Shown here: piece after piece, positions 18,768 through 31,389 of the stretch
Numbering within the stretch: the stretch's first letter is position 1
How the letters are laid out: the number at the start of each line of letters is the position of its first letter
From: Siphonodentalium dalli
Lineage: Eukaryota > Mollusca > Scaphopoda > Gadilida > Siphonodentaliidae
Length of the DNA: 64,000 nucleotides
Reading direction: 5' to 3'
Assembly: GCA_032622095.1 (NCBI GenBank)
Contig: CP136067.1
Span: forward strand, 55,283,899-55,347,898
Made by a program: the position numbers and the translations under genes
Notes under the pieces: generated by a model
The model's database searches: none
The model's input: only the letters and a program-made list of their open reading frames with translations
Told to the model about the DNA's origin: nothing

Positions 18768-21297
18768 GGGTGTGACTAATTACCACCCGGGACCGCCCTG
18801 GACCGACCGGGGACCGCCCGGGTAGCCCCACGGGCCCGTGGACACAATATCTCGACGGTATAACGTATTAACGTAGCGACATGCCACCTGAGGGCAACAT
18901 AGAAAAATTTACTCGCTCGCTCGTCTCAGGCCGGTCATATTAACCCCACAAATGCCGATATTGGCTAAAATAGCCTGGGTGATTACTGGTGTCTTCGTGT
19001 GTTTTCAGACAGATTATTTTGGTGATTCTCGGTAGTGCAATACACCTGAGTGTTAATTCCATGTATTGACTCGTTGACGCGTCCACGGCCGATGTTATTA
19101 ACCCCTCAAATTCCGGTAAAATAGTGCATACACAAAAGAACATTGGAACCGCCCGGGCGGCCCCATGGGGACGTGGACACTATATCTCGACGCTATAACA
19201 TAGCGACATACCCCACGAGGTCAACCTGCAAAATGGTACTCGCTCGCTCGACTCCGGCCGGTGTTATTAACCCCTCAAAATCCGATAAAATGGTATATAA
19301 ACAAAAAGTACATTGGGACCGCCCGGGACCGCCCGGGAGGCCCCATGGGCCAGTGGACACTATATCTCGACGTTATAACGTAGCGAGATACCCCACGAGG
19401 TCAACCTACAAAATGGTACTCGCTCGCTCGACTCCGGCCGGCGTTATTAACCCGTCAAAATGGTATATAAACAAAAAGAACATTGGGACTGCCCGGGACC
19501 GCCCGGGAGGCCCCACGTGCCCGTGGACACAATATCTCGACGTTATAACGTAGCTATATGCCACCTGAGGGCAACATAGAAAAATTTACTCGCTCGGTCG
19601 TCTCCGGCCGGTCATATTAACCCAACAAATGCCGATATTGGCTAAAAGAGTCTGGATGATTACGGGTGTCTTCCTGTGTTTTCAGACAGATTATTTGGTG
19701 ATTTGCGGTAGTGCAATACACCTGAGTGTTAATTCCATATATTGACTCGTTGACGCGTCCACGGCCGATGTTATTAACCCCTCAAATTCCGGTAAAATAG
19801 TGTACAAATGGTATATAAACAAAATGAACCTTGGGACCGCCCGGGACCTTATCATGGTGGAATTTCACAATAAATTAGGTGTGTCATATATACTGGCCAG
19901 CAAAATTTCAGCGGCTAGGAAAAAGAGATTTAAGAGTGTGTCAAATTGACATGTTTATAATATTTTTGTCTTCCGAAACCATTCAAATAAAATCGTCGCC
20001 GAAAATAGTCTTCGCGAACGAAGAGCGTTTTTAACAACTCTCAATGTGTGATCGGAATTTACAAACGGTACACGAAATACGATTCACAGATAGAATACAT
20101 GTTTAAAGGTGTGGTCAGCGTTCACGTTAAGCAATGTTGTTATAATATTCACATTTAGTAAAACCGCCATATGCGAATCTGTCTGAAAACACACGAAGAC
20201 ACCAGTAATCACCCAGGCTCTTTTAGCAAATATCGGCATTTGTGGGGTTAATATGACCGGCCGGAGACGAGCGATCGAGTAAATTTTTCTATGTTGCCCT
20301 CAGGTGGCATGTCGCTACGTTATAACGTCGAGATATTATGTCCACGGGCACGTGGGGTCACCCGGGCGGTCCCGGGCGGTCCCAATCTTCTTTTTGTTTA
20401 TATACCATTTTATCGGATTTTGAGGGGTTAATAACACCGACCGGAGTCGAGCGAGCGAGTACCATTTTGCAGATTGACCTCGTGGGGTATATCGCCACGT
20501 TATAACGTCGAGATATAGTGTCCACTGGCCCATGGGGCCTCCCGGGCGGTCCCGGGCGGTCCAAATTGTCCTTTTGTTTATATACCATTTTATCGGATTT
20601 TGAGGGATTAATAACACCGGCCGGAGTCGAGCGAGCGAGTAACATTTTCTATGTTGACCTCGTGGGGTATGTCGCTACGTTATAACGTCGAGATATTGTG
20701 TCCACGGGCACGTGGGGCCTCCCGGGCGGTCCCGGGCGGTCCCAATGTACTTTTTGTTTATATACCATTTTGTCGGATTTTGAGGGGTTAATAACACCGT
20801 TCGGGGTCGAGCGAGCGAGTAACATTTTCTAGGTTGACCTCGTGTGGTATGTCGCTATGTTATAACGTCGAGATATAGTGTCCACGGGCCCATGGGGCCG
20901 CCCGGGCGGTCCCGGGCGGTTCCAATGTTCTTTTGTTTATGCACTATTTTACCGGAATTTGAGGGGTTAATAACATCGGCCGTGGACGCGTCAACGAGTC
21001 AATACATGGAATTAACACTCAGGTGTATTGCACTAGCGAGAATCACCAAAATAATCTGTCTGAAAACACACGAAGACACCAGTAATCACCCATATGCAGG
21101 CTATTTTAGCCAATATCGGCATTTATGGGGTTAATATGACCGGCCTGAGACGAGCGAGCGAGTAAATTTTTCTATGTTGCCCTCAGGTGGCATGTCGCTA
21201 CGTTATTCCGTCGAGATATTGTGTCCACGGGCCCGTGGGGCCACCCGGGCGGTCCCTGGCGGTCCCCGAGCGGTCCCGGGCGGTAATTAGTCACACC
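18768..21297. mobile_element. Long-arm foldback transposon with tandem-repeat arms, 10-bp TSD
   Basis: The ends, GGTGTGACTAATTACC and GGTAATTAGTCACACC, begin inverted arms of about 1.1 kb each (to about 19860, and from about 20165). Each arm is a tandem array of units near 175-180 bp containing GACCGCCCGGG blocks, ATATCTCGACGTTATAACG, ACTCGCTCGCTCGACTC and TTATTAACCCCTCAAA. Longer variant units, with ACACGAAGACACCAGTAATC, sit at both ends of each arm. The arms differ in the number of core units (about two left, three right). The middle 300 bp is AT-rich and encodes no transposase. Very long inverted arms with a 9-11 bp duplication point to a Mutator-like or Foldback-type non-autonomous element. 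Apparent proteins in this region are repeat artefacts. Confidence 0.85.
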
Positions 21298-21307
21298 GCA
21301 TCTGCAG
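21298..21307 (+). repeat. 10-bp target-site duplication (right)
   Basis: GCATCTGCAG, exact partner of 18758..18767. Confidence 0.85.
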
Positions 21308-22004
21308 TGATAGTTTTTATTAGTTTATTACACCGGATAACATGCACAATTTCCGTCTTTAATTGTGAAAATATGACGAGTGTCAAACAAAATAAAGATC
21401 ACTGTTATAATCATGGATGAATTTCCTAAATTATTGCACAATTCGAAATTTCAGTGCATCATGATTTGACGGGGAAAAGTTGTTTGAATGAGCGACAGCA
21501 TGTACGGATATAAAACATTGGGACACAATGAATTATCAAAGCAGCAAGCGACCGACTCATGCAGTCGCTGATTGGTAGAAAATATCTGCTGATAATTATT
21601 TGGTCGACAGTGTGGAAAGGTCCCATATCTGCGACCGAGCCGGAAAATATATCAAGTAATTACACAGCTCCGTGTATGTTTATTTCTAAAAGTACGTTCA
21701 AAATAACACAGCAATTTTGTTAGACCCAAGATAGATAGATAGATATTTTAATTTCACTCAGATCGTCATAGAATAGACATAATTAGTACAGAATGTTCAA
21801 TGCAGTAGAATGTTGCGCATGCGAAACAATTTAAGTAGAAGGGGGCAGACTAACTCGAAAGATATATAAACATATGGTAATATCGAGGGTGGGTAGGTGG
21901 GGTGGTCAATGGCGGGGGTCGTGTGAGGTGGTAAAGAATTATGAGATAAGCCGGTAAATTTTGCCCCAAGGGGGGGGGGGGGGTCCCATGATACGCTGGG
22001 CTTC
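21308..22004. other. Unassigned DNA with poly-G tract
   Basis: No gene is visible. A GATA-rich run lies near 21731, and a run of G residues at about 21969 precedes the LINE relic. Confidence 0.4.
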
Positions 22005-22009
22005 GCGCA

Positions 22010-22270
22010 GGAAGTTTGCGATATTAGTTATCGTTTTTCTATTTGTTGTCGTGAAGAGTGTGTTTTATTTGTGTGTGTTTGGCCGAGTTTAATAGAACGG
22101 TTTCAAATATTTTTTTCTAATATCTACAAGACTCTGACATTTCAGTACAATGTGATATTCGTCGCCTAGCTCTTGGTTGCATAACGTGCATTTTCTGTCG
22201 GAATAGCTTTTTTTGTACCATGATCCGGTTTCAACAGGTAGTTTTCAAACCGTGCCATAATAACGTCAGT
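22010..22270 (-). pseudogene. Degraded LINE b-type C-terminal fragment
   Basis: Read on the minus strand, the frame gives KLPVETGSWYKKS, then CTLCNQELGDEYHIVLKC, then DIRKKYLKPF. This aligns in order with the LINE b protein at 6690..6840. Several stops interrupt it. It is a short, old 3' fragment. Confidence 0.75.
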
Positions 22271-24317
22271 ATTAAATAAGACCGCTACTAGCGTAAGGAT
22301 TCACACTCGGTGTTATGCGGAGTTTATTAATAGACTATATATCAATCTAAACTCCTTATAAATTATAATTGTTTACTTAAATACAAAACGGACAACACGG
22401 ACACATCATTTGTATACTAGTATGTGGATAGCTTTTCGGCTGGGTTGGTCACATTTGTCATTTACACACGTTTCTAAGGACGCAGATATGTGGCTGTTTG
22501 GATGCTGCCTGCTTGGTGTTCCACCCACCCCCAACTTTGGTCAAATATTTTCAAAAGTTGGAAATTTTATGCCCGACAACCATCAGTCGGATATTCGACA
22601 AAATATTTCTCATAGTTTGAATTTCCAGCTAGTAATTAATGTAATATTAGTTGTTTTAGATCTTAAGTTGCACGTGTTCCTACTTGAAATAATTGGACTG
22701 AAATTACTTTCAGTTCAACCTCGAAGTGGGTTCATGCGAAATAACATAGAATTATAGACCAACTATCATCAACAAGAACATGCAAAGTTTGTTTTTATTT
22801 TTGTTATTAGTAACTCTCCAATAATTTATTTTTTTTTATATCGAAACCATTGTAATGTATAAGAAACAGTAGAGTTACAGTCATATTACCGACCAATTAG
22901 ACCAATAAAATACCGAAGTTTAATCAAAACACGGCGGTAAACATTGGAAAATGTCGAAGCATTGAAAAATATTCGGAAAATATTTTGACTATAATATTTG
23001 CACTTACTACGCTATATTAGCGATGTTTTTGTTGTTGTTTTTTTTTTACAAATAGCTGTAACAGTTCTGTTTATATTACTTAACAATGGTTTCATCGCGC
23101 AACTTGATATTTCTTTATTGGATAGCAATCAATAATTAATATAAGAAAAAAGTTTATCTATTTCTCCACATTTTACTTATTATGTTGATGATGTGTTTAC
23201 AGACTTTTACAATTTGTGTACATTTACCCACTTCGATCGACGCCAAATTTACTCTATCTTCAGAATCGGGGGTAAAACAAAATAGTTGATTTGAGTATAA
23301 TGTGCAACAGATAGATATAATTCGAGGTGGAGAAATGCATAGATTTAAAAAATCGAATCTAGTAACTCTGCGGTGAAAGGTGGATTCCTCGACTCAAATA
23401 TAATGTTTCACCCCCCCCCCCCCCCCCGAAGAAATAGTAATATAGGGTTTTCATTCGGACAGGGTATCTTTAATGGTAAGGATGTCTCAAGTAATTAGTT
23501 TTTTGACTGGTCGCTCAACATGGGGTTAGTTTTGCCAAAATTCCAACTGATCACAAATATCATCCATAGTTAATATATGTGCCTAAATATAGCCCCACTT
23601 AGTGGACGTATACACATGCACAGCTGAAATTGTCGCCAGTCAAACTTTCATGACATTCTTCATCGATGGCTATCTATTGCACATTCTGGAATTACGGAAT
23701 ACGATTTTCGATTGTTGTATTGCTTATTGTGAGATCAAATGCCTTGACTTAAAGCCCAATTAACTTTTGACTTATTGTCGGATTTGACTTTTGACGTGTC
23801 GAACATAACATAATTTAGAAAGCGTTTCGTATTTTGAGAAAATGATAGATGGTGCCATCTGGCGTACTATGGTGATCGGTGCGATTTGAAATTCCTCAGA
23901 ACTACTAAGTATAAACCATAACAGTATTTTTGAAAATTTCAATGATCAGTTGATTCTTTTTGGCTACAGTTGCGATCAAAATTTAACATTGAAGCCCATA
24001 TTGAGATTATAGAGTTTTGGATAAAATTATGACGGCTCCGAAATCCAGGACGTCGGGAGATTAAACAACGCTAATGACAAGTATAAAATATATCAAGATA
24101 TGAAATGAATTAAAACATATGAGATATGTAAACACTTTAGCATCCCGGTTTTCTGGAATATCGAGTTCCAGTTCATGTAAAATCAACCGAGAACGCTAGT
24201 CTTTGGTTCTGGAAAATGATCGGTATTTCTAGTAATGAAATATATATACAGGTTAATATATACATGTATAGCCGTATAGGTCAATATATATGGACGGTAA
24301 TTTATGAAGTGAAATAA
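22271..24317. other. Intergenic DNA 3' of the TMEM26-like gene
   Basis: No supported gene. It contains repeat fragments: a block at about 22290..22345 resembling 54255..54320, one at 22720..22757 shared with 2175..2225, and one at 23095..23240 shared with 3225..3420. A C-tract sits near 23411. The far end is downstream of the minus-strand TMEM26-like stop codon; I saw no clear poly(A) signal. Confidence 0.5.
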
Positions 24318-25127
24318 TTAGCACAGTGATGCGGTGCGTTGAAGATCTGTTGCACTTGCACCTACTCCATCCAGCCGTCGCTCCAATGGAGTGTGTTCCT
24401 CCAAACCCTCGAGTTCAACAACATTATTTCCAGGAGATTCTACGTCACCAGTTTGTGAACACGCCTCATCTTCTTGCGCGCGATCGTCATCATCGTTCGC
24501 ATTAACATGTTTATCGGAAGCGTTGCAAACATTCTTTGATGTTTCGCCTCGTCGTTGGCGTCGTTTTTTATTTCTCCATACTCCAGTATCTCTACAGCAG
24601 GGATGGCTTAGAGCTTTGAAAGTAAGTCTGTACATCGCCAGAATGACAATAAGAATGTTTTTGATCACGAAGAAAATTATGCTATATGACGTGATGTTAT
24701 ATATGCTCAATGCATATAATCTAACAGCCAGAAAAGGACCATCCTGCAAGAATATTCCTATTGTGATATCCGCAACATCAAGAACGGTTCTCGTCGCTTT
24801 CTGTTTTATTGTAGCGTTGCGAACAAGTCTGTTTTTCTTGACGTTCTTTTTAAAAATAAAAGCAAATCGAAACAGACTGAGAGACCAAAATCCTAGAATA
24901 AGATAAGTCAAGGTAGCATCTGAGTTCACTTCGCTGAAACTGAACAACGCAAAGAACTCCATTATGTCCGATCCGCTCCCAAGAAAATCTATCAGCATTT
25001 CAGACAGTTGGTCACGTGACACGGGCCCACGTGGAAGAAGCCAGCGAGCAAGAAACAACATGTAGATGACAGTTTCTTCTATGGCAAGCACCCATGTATC
25101 TGGATCAAAATCTAGCAGCGCAGACAA
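24318..25127 (-). CDS. TMEM26-like protein, exon 3 (terminal coding exon)
   Basis: This encodes residues 135-403 of a predicted multi-pass membrane protein of the TMEM26 family, whose molecular role is poorly known even in vertebrates. The acceptor, a pyrimidine-rich run ending in CAG at 25130..25128, feeds a phase-0 exon starting Leu-Ser. Family landmarks are RWLLPRG plus SRDQLSEML (near residues 162-178), several hydrophobic helices, and LQDGPFLAVRLY. The cytoplasmic tail is long and polar, with a basic patch (NKKRRQRR) and acidic DDDD. Total length of 403 codons is close to the vertebrate protein (about 368). Exons 2 and 1 lie at 30871..30682 and 37262..37051. A paralogous exon lies at 2114..1458. 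Confidence 0.88.
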   Translation of the reverse strand: MSALLDFDPDTWVLAIEETVIYMLFLARWLLPRGPVSRDQLSEMLIDFLGSGSDIMEFFALFSFSEVNSDATLTYLILGFWSLSLFRFAFIFKKNVKKNRLVRNATIKQKATRTVLDVADITIGIFLQDGPFLAVRLYALSIYNITSYSIIFFVIKNILIVILAMYRLTFKALSHPCCRDTGVWRNKKRRQRRGETSKNVCNASDKHVNANDDDDRAQEDEACSQTGDVESPGNNVVELEGLEEHTPLERRLDGVGASATDLQRTASLC

Positions 25128-25450
25128 CTGAAAGAATAAAAGAATAATGTTTAGTTAAGATATATATATAGTGATCAAATGTGCATTTATGGTTTAAAGC
25201 AGTAGGATAACAACGGCCGCAATATATATGTACATGTATGTAAACTCAATTTAGATTGAACAAAATTATGCAATGAAATGCTATTCATGATAAATACAAC
25301 GTTCAATTGAAAATATTAAATTTTTTCAAGGATTTCACATTAACCATCTTACTTATAAATAATGGAGTCGTTCATGACGAACATTTTGAAACCCCCATAA
25401 GGAGAGAATGATGTTCTGTATAAAAACCCGACCTACAGTCAAATTATATG

Positions 25451-26180
25451 TTAAAGGCCCACTTAATTTTCGAACCCTCAGTTAACATTATATAAACTAT
25501 ATGGCCTATTATATACCATTTGAAAGAGGAAGCTCCAAAACATTGTACTATTAACTTATCCAGTGTAATAAACTGGGAACATGTTTTTGTTGAGGTACCG
25601 ACGAGTTTTCTGTGTTTAAGTTTCATCTGGACTACTGCAAAGTCTATTATTTTAAATGAAAGGGGAATAACACTATATCTTAGTTTGAATTTTGTTGCAT
25701 TCTGGGAGGTAGGCGGGGTTTCTATGATTTCAGCTATTACTCTGTGGGCACCTTCTGAGACACAGACGTTCCAAATGGTGATGAATTATGGTATTTTAAT
25801 CATATATGTCATAGATTGTTATTAAAACCGTATATCACGGCACGATAAAAAGAAAATTGATAACTTTAGAATCACCAGATTACATTATATACAAAATATT
25901 CCATAGTATATACCATTTGAAAGAGGGTGCTCCAAAACATTGTATTATCAAATTTTCCGGTCGTATCAACTGCTAAAATATTGTTTTTGTCAAGATACCG
26001 ACGTGTGTTCTGTGGTTAATTTCGATCATGATCTGCCAGTTTATTACTCTCAATGAAAGGGGAATAACTCTATCTCTTAGTTGTGAGTTATGATGTATTC
26101 TGGGTTAAATAACGGGGTCTTGGGTGAATATGAGAATCTTGGTGGACACTCCTAGGCTACAGCGGTTCCCTATTCTGGTG
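25451..26180 (+). mobile_element. TTAA-ended MITE with a diverged partial repeat
   Basis: It starts TTAAAGGCCCACTTAA. Phrases such as ATATACCATTTGAAAGAGG, CTCCAAAACATTGTA, GATACCGACG and ATGAAAGGGGAATAAC occur in both 25510..25680 and 25910..26075, so the unit is partly duplicated in tandem. A right end of the same family, with the complementary terminus, is at 44170..44296. No transposase is encoded. Its outer right boundary here is not resolved. Confidence 0.6.
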
Positions 26181-26491
26181 ATATATATATATATATTTGC
26201 TTCCTCTTCCAAATAGTATATAATATGGAGTCTGTTGTGTATAATGTGATCTGGGCATTCGAAAAGTAAGTTGGCAAATCGGTTGATATAATATTCCCTC
26301 TTTCCCGTGAGTTGGGATATAAGCTAGTTGTTCGTCGAGTTATGTCGCTGTAAGATGTATGTGTTGAAATGGATATGGATATAAATATAAAGTTAATAAT
26401 ACAGTAATTACAAAACATAAATAAAAATAATATTATAAATGTGTAAATTGGTAACAAGAGGAAGAGATGAAGTGTAGATACATGCAGGTGT

Positions 26492-26952
26492 ATATGTGAC
26501 CCGCCATATCAAATCCAGTCGCAAGTCGGGATTTTTTTTACACTGTGCCAATGCATTCTCTTATATATGCGAGTCGACCATAGGTCGCCTCGCATATATA
26601 AGAGAATGCATTGGCCTAACAATTTTTTACAATTATAATAATTTTTTCTTGTATTCTTTAACAATTTTATAATTTCACCCATACAGAGCCCCAGACAAAC
26701 ATGAGCAGACGACACTCTTCTATATGCTTCTATATATGTGTGGGGCTCCCTGCAGGGTAATGGATATTTTTTATGTCCTAAAATTTTTAAGAAACATTTA
26801 TTTAAAAAAAATGATAAAAAATTGTTAGGCCAATGCATTCTCTTACATATGCGCGGCGACCTATGGTCGACTCGCATATATAAGAGAATGCATTGGCACA
26901 GGGTAAAAAAAATCCCGACTTACGACTGGATTTGATATGGCGGGTCACATAT
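26492..26952. mobile_element. Foldback MITE whose arms are themselves hairpins
   Basis: Termini ATATGTGACCCGCCATATC and the complement at 26952 define inverted arms of about 150 bp. Within each arm, CCAATGCATTCTCTTA...GCGAG and its complement form a nested hairpin. The inner hairpin motif (AATGCATTCTCTTATATA) recurs in the MITEs at 52211..52662 and 53306..53565. It lies in intron 2 of the TMEM26-like gene. Confidence 0.8.
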
Positions 26953-27376
26953 GGAGTGATTGTAACTCACAGACCTCGTGTCATGGTCTGCGCGGGCCAA
27001 ACATTTACCTTTGCCAAATGGAGATAAGTTTTTACATAATTAAGTTGGCAAAGGTTTCCACATGCAACATTGAGTCTTCTGATATGTTTTGACGATCAAT
27101 TAATTATTAATAATTCTCGCATCCGATCTATCATAAAACAAACCATGCAACCATAAAACAAACTACGCAACCATAAAACAACCCATGCAATCACTTGTAA
27201 AATGGCTGCTTCATAGAAAGGGCGCTTTGAAACAAAGAGAATTAGATATGTAAACACCACATGCACTATGTATTATCCTTTCACATGTCGATACTATAAA
27301 TGCCACCATATTAACTACTGTACATTTCCTAACCATATTAGCCACCACTAATTGTGAAACATTACTAAAACGAATG

Positions 27377-27470
27377 TTGTTAATCGAGCGACCAATAATT
27401 TCAACCCGTTCAATTTGGGAAATTGAAAAGTCACTTGCCAAAAGTTTTGCCAAATTATATTATTTTTTTC
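27377..27470 (+). repeat. Diverged direct repeat with 28985..29085
   Basis: The phrases GAGCGACCAATA, TTTCAAC and AATTTGGG occur in the same order in both places. Weaker similarity may extend on either side. Element class unknown. Confidence 0.45.
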
Positions 27471-28984
27471 CAAGTGGTAATTATTTTTGCATTTTGGCGA
27501 AATTTTAATGGTAACGCGAGCCCTGTCTCGTGCCAAAAAGCAAATTTGCCAGGCATTCGATTGCGGTCATTTCGGTATAGACATATGTGCCAGAAACCGA
27601 ATGCAAAAATGCTTATAAAATACATTGGTACCACAGCTAACTACCTGAAAAGTAAAAACTATGTAGTTTTCACTAGTAGCGATGCTATCGATATTTGCCT
27701 GTAAATATATAGCATGCAATGATCTCACAAGAATCAATCATATACAGGTATGTTAAACCACATGTGTTAGTAGCACCGCTAAACGTGGAACTACCGAAAT
27801 GTTACTTCTCATGTCGATAGCTTTGGTAAATATGCATTTTATATGCATGTTGTCGTTCATATTTTGGCACCATAGGGTTTTCTATGAGAAAATACCTGCA
27901 AAAAATACCGTGCAAACTTGCCAGTGTATGAACGCAACCTTACAGTGTATACCGACGCAGATAGTAGCGGTTGGCTGCTTACAATGTTATCGCTGGACCA
28001 GATAATATACACGTATTAGGTCAGATTTGATGGTGAAATTATTAAACTCATGCAATTGGTTCTTAGTATATATTTCTCTGGTAATGTTCAAATTAGTTTT
28101 ATATTTAGAGGGGTGTGGAAAATCAGAGAAGATTGAATCTGATAACGACTGGAGATATTTTCTGAAACGTATCTTAATACAGGCCATGTTCGTTGTCCTC
28201 TATGCCCCTACATGCACAGTACTCCAATTTAATTAAGCGCCATAAATTGCTTATTTATCCAGAAAAACATGATGCAAATTAAGCCACACACGACACTCAA
28301 TCATTTCTAACTGCCAATAATGAGATGACCCATCAAGCAATTTGTTCACCTTTAGTATATACATAGTCTATGATGCATACATGCAGAAAATGATATAAAG
28401 ATATAGAAAAAGTCGGGATGCATGCAAAGATGTAGAACTATTTACTTACTTATAGGCTTAACAGTGTTACCGGAGCCTATATGACGATCAACATTATCAG
28501 TTCAGTATCCAGCCACACTCCTGCGATCAATGGCTCGGTTATTGGTGTATATATAGGGTACTTTTGCAAGTAAAAGTACGTCGAAACGGGTTTCCGTGAT
28601 CGAGTGTTGAAAACTGATAATGTCAGAAGTAAATGTTAAATGACATTATTATAAACTATTTATAGTCGTTTTCACGAAACGAGCCTCTGACATGCATAAT
28701 TAAGGATCAAGAAATGTTTGTCATTGTAAGATGTTGTTTGACAACTAATGTTTTCAGCCTTTCCATACCACGTATTTGACTGCTTATCGCATTAATCCTG
28801 TGGACGAGGATCTAGAAGTTTTAAACAAATCGGTCGAATACAGTGCTATTGCAGTTGGTGCGAGTTTCGTGTAGTATCATTCTTTGTTGGTGTTAGTATT
28901 GAAGAGTGACAAAGCCACGAGGAAGGTGTAGTATATGTCATATGATTAGTAGTTTGAAAAAGAATTATTATTTTCCTGAGAAAA

Positions 28985-29085
28985 AAAAAAGGTATTAATT
29001 GAGCGACCAATATTTTCAACTTAATTTGGGGAATTTGTAAGATGTTAAGTAGTTTTGAATTTGGGATTTGACAAAACCTTGCCAG
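28985..29085 (+). repeat. Diverged direct repeat with 27377..27470
   Basis: Partner of 27377..27470. Both are in intron 2 of the TMEM26-like gene. Confidence 0.45.
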
Positions 29086-30681
29086 CGTCCTTCAAGAATT
29101 TGGATGTTCCAAATCATATATAGCTGTGATTTTACCGACAACTCTATCAGCATAGGTATGTTAATAGTTCTGCACGAGATGTGTGATGAACGTTATCCTT
29201 AATCCGTAAACCAATATACAGCGACCGGTACTACATGTTATTATTTCGATCTATTATCCAATCAGAGACGGAATTGCATTTAATCAGAAGTTACTCGGTA
29301 ATTTATCGTGAACATACTTGCTTATATGTCATGCAGTGTATATTATCTGGGACATAGTTGATACTATAGACATTTTGTTTGACATGGCGACATTTCAAAA
29401 GTCAGTCGCCAACGTGACATTCTAATATATTCCATGCAACTAGTAATAGGTTCGCTGTCCTCAAAGCGTTATATATATATAGCTTTGGACATTGAGTCAG
29501 TGTGATAGTGAACCAAACCCAGTGTAGCTACGGAATTAGGAATGTCATAATCCAAACATTAACCACGTTTAAAGGCACGGGTGGCATTGGTTGTATGTAA
29601 TATTTAAAAAATAAAAATTACCAAATTATGAAAAATTCCTCAAGAATATACCAATAGTATAGAAAATTATAGTATGAATACGATATTATCCACAAAACAC
29701 ACTTATGCAATTTGTTGGATATTTATGATTGGTACAAGAACAAAAGATGTATATATTTTAATATTCTTTCGGCACATCGGTATCTTTAAACTAGCAGTCA
29801 TTTGTGCTCGACAGTTCTCCCTGTCGTCGATCTAATTATTATTACAAACTTAATATACATTTACGCGTAACTATAAACCAGGTTTAGGTGCGACCACGTA
29901 CTACATGCACTTCGGATTTCAAGCTTCGACAGACTATAATAATATACATGAGTCAAATGGCATTGAACTATAATGAGTTGGTAACTTTCGCTCGGTGAAT
30001 GATGTCACACGTGATAAGGACTATACATTTAATATGGTAATTGAGAGTAATTTCGCTATTTGTTAAATAAACTTGTTAATGAGACTCATTTAGACAAAAC
30101 ATGCCAGTCACCCCGTTCGGGTCATACAAACACGGTGTAATAGTATGTTGATGCTGGAAATGCGAAGGGCCGTGTATTCACATCTAAGCCAGACAAACTC
30201 GCGAGACTGTCAAGCAAACTTCGTCGCCATCATGCATATGGGTTACAAACAACAGTTATTTTGAACAGACAGCAGTGTTGACTGTGAGTACCGCCGGCGA
30301 GGAGTTAAGCCTATATGAACTTCAAATGGTAATTTTGCCTTATAAAAGAACATCACCCGAATTCGGCGACAAAAGCGCCACATTCGGGCATTATTTTAAA
30401 AATAAATATTGCATTTCTGCTGCTACCCTACTTACTGCACAAAGATCAGCAGCATAAAAATATCCAGACCCCTTCCATAACATCGGGACCCCATCATATT
30501 CGTCCTGGCTATACATAAACAAAAATGATCGCCATATTTAAGTAGGCTAAGATTTTCTATTCCCACTCAGGGAATTTCCCCCTCAAAGAACCAGATTTGC
30601 GGAGCCTAGCCCCCCCCCCCCCCAACACACAAATCCAAGAAACGTAACTCTATTTATAATTAGTTATATGTGATAACATAC

Positions 30682-30871
30682 CTGCTGAAGTGCGTCGATA
30701 GGAGTCGTTGAATTCTTATCGCGTACTGATGTGATCTCGTTCCTGAGTCTGGTGAAGTTACCACTTTGTTCGCTGGCTTTGTTGTTTAGAATTTGTTCAT
30801 GTCTGTCGACCTCGAGCAGCCATATGGATGGCAACACGCTCAGTAGGTAACACAAGAAACAGAAGCTGAAT
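30682..30871 (-). CDS. TMEM26-like protein, exon 2
   Basis: This 190-bp exon has a strong acceptor (CCATTTCAG, ending at 30872) and donor (CAG then GTATGT at 30681). Its first base completes the codon begun by the last two bases of exon 1, giving Val before FSFCFLCYLLSVLPSIWLLE. That stretch is the third hydrophobic segment and matches the family's conserved SxVPSxWLLEL region. The remainder is a polar loop with potential N-glycosylation sites (NFT, NST). It ends in phase 0, matching the acceptor of exon 3 and equally that of the orphan exon at 2114. Confidence 0.88.
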
Positions 30872-31025
30872 CTGAAATGGATAACAATGGACATGTCGGT
30901 CAACAAGCGATTCAGCAACATGTGCAGGATCGGTTCGAAATGTAACACAGTTAATCACATTGGTACACAGAAGAGAGATACACATATTTTGGTAGTCCGG
31001 TTAGGTTAATCAATGAAGTGATCGC

Positions 31026-31039
31026 ATGGAAGCTTACAT
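31026..31039 (-). repeat. 14-bp target-site duplication (3' side of LINE d)
   Basis: ATGTAAGCTTCCAT on the minus strand, repeated exactly at 33123..33136. Confidence 0.9.
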
Positions 31040-31389
31040 ACTTTAAACATATTTTATTTGTAATAATACAAAGTGAATTGGGGCACAAGTTACATAACTT
31101 AACGAGCCCCTCTCCGGTATACATTGTTACAAAATTACATAATTGACAAAGTGGCACAATAAGTAACTTATTTACAGCTGTGTGGAATGTGAGAGAATGG
31201 TGACTGGTGAATTCAGGATGATCTTTGCGGATCGTTAGGAAAGGATGATGTAAGGTGGTGGGGGTGCCAACGTCGATTGTGTTTATTTAAAACATTGTTA
31301 TGGCCGAGCAAGTACCAGGTCGAAAAAAGCAATAAACAACAAAATAAACATGTTTATGTCCTACTTATTAATTAAGTTAATATCATTTG

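Larger units (their letters stand above)
25128..30681 (-). other. Intron 2 of the TMEM26-like gene
   Basis: This 5,554-bp intron runs from donor GTATGT (30681 downward) to acceptor CAG (25130..25128). It holds a TTAA-type MITE pair (25451..26180), a foldback MITE (26492..26952), and low-similarity direct repeats near 27377 and 28985. Stretches between these show no gene. A C-tract lies near 30610. Confidence 0.8.

Noticed and set aside
19143-20645. Several overlapping open frames rich in Gly-Pro-Pro-Gly and Arg
   Set aside because: They run through the tandem GACCGCCCGGG units of the foldback arms, repeat with the unit length and occur on both strands; no codon-level signal of a real protein.
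22410-22757. 115-codon plus-strand frame
   Set aside because: No domain, overlaps a dispersed repeat shared with 2175..2225, and start context and composition are unremarkable.
24391-24906. 171-codon plus-strand frame opposite the TMEM26-like exon
   Set aside because: Antisense shadow of exon 3; the minus frame has family motifs and splice sites.
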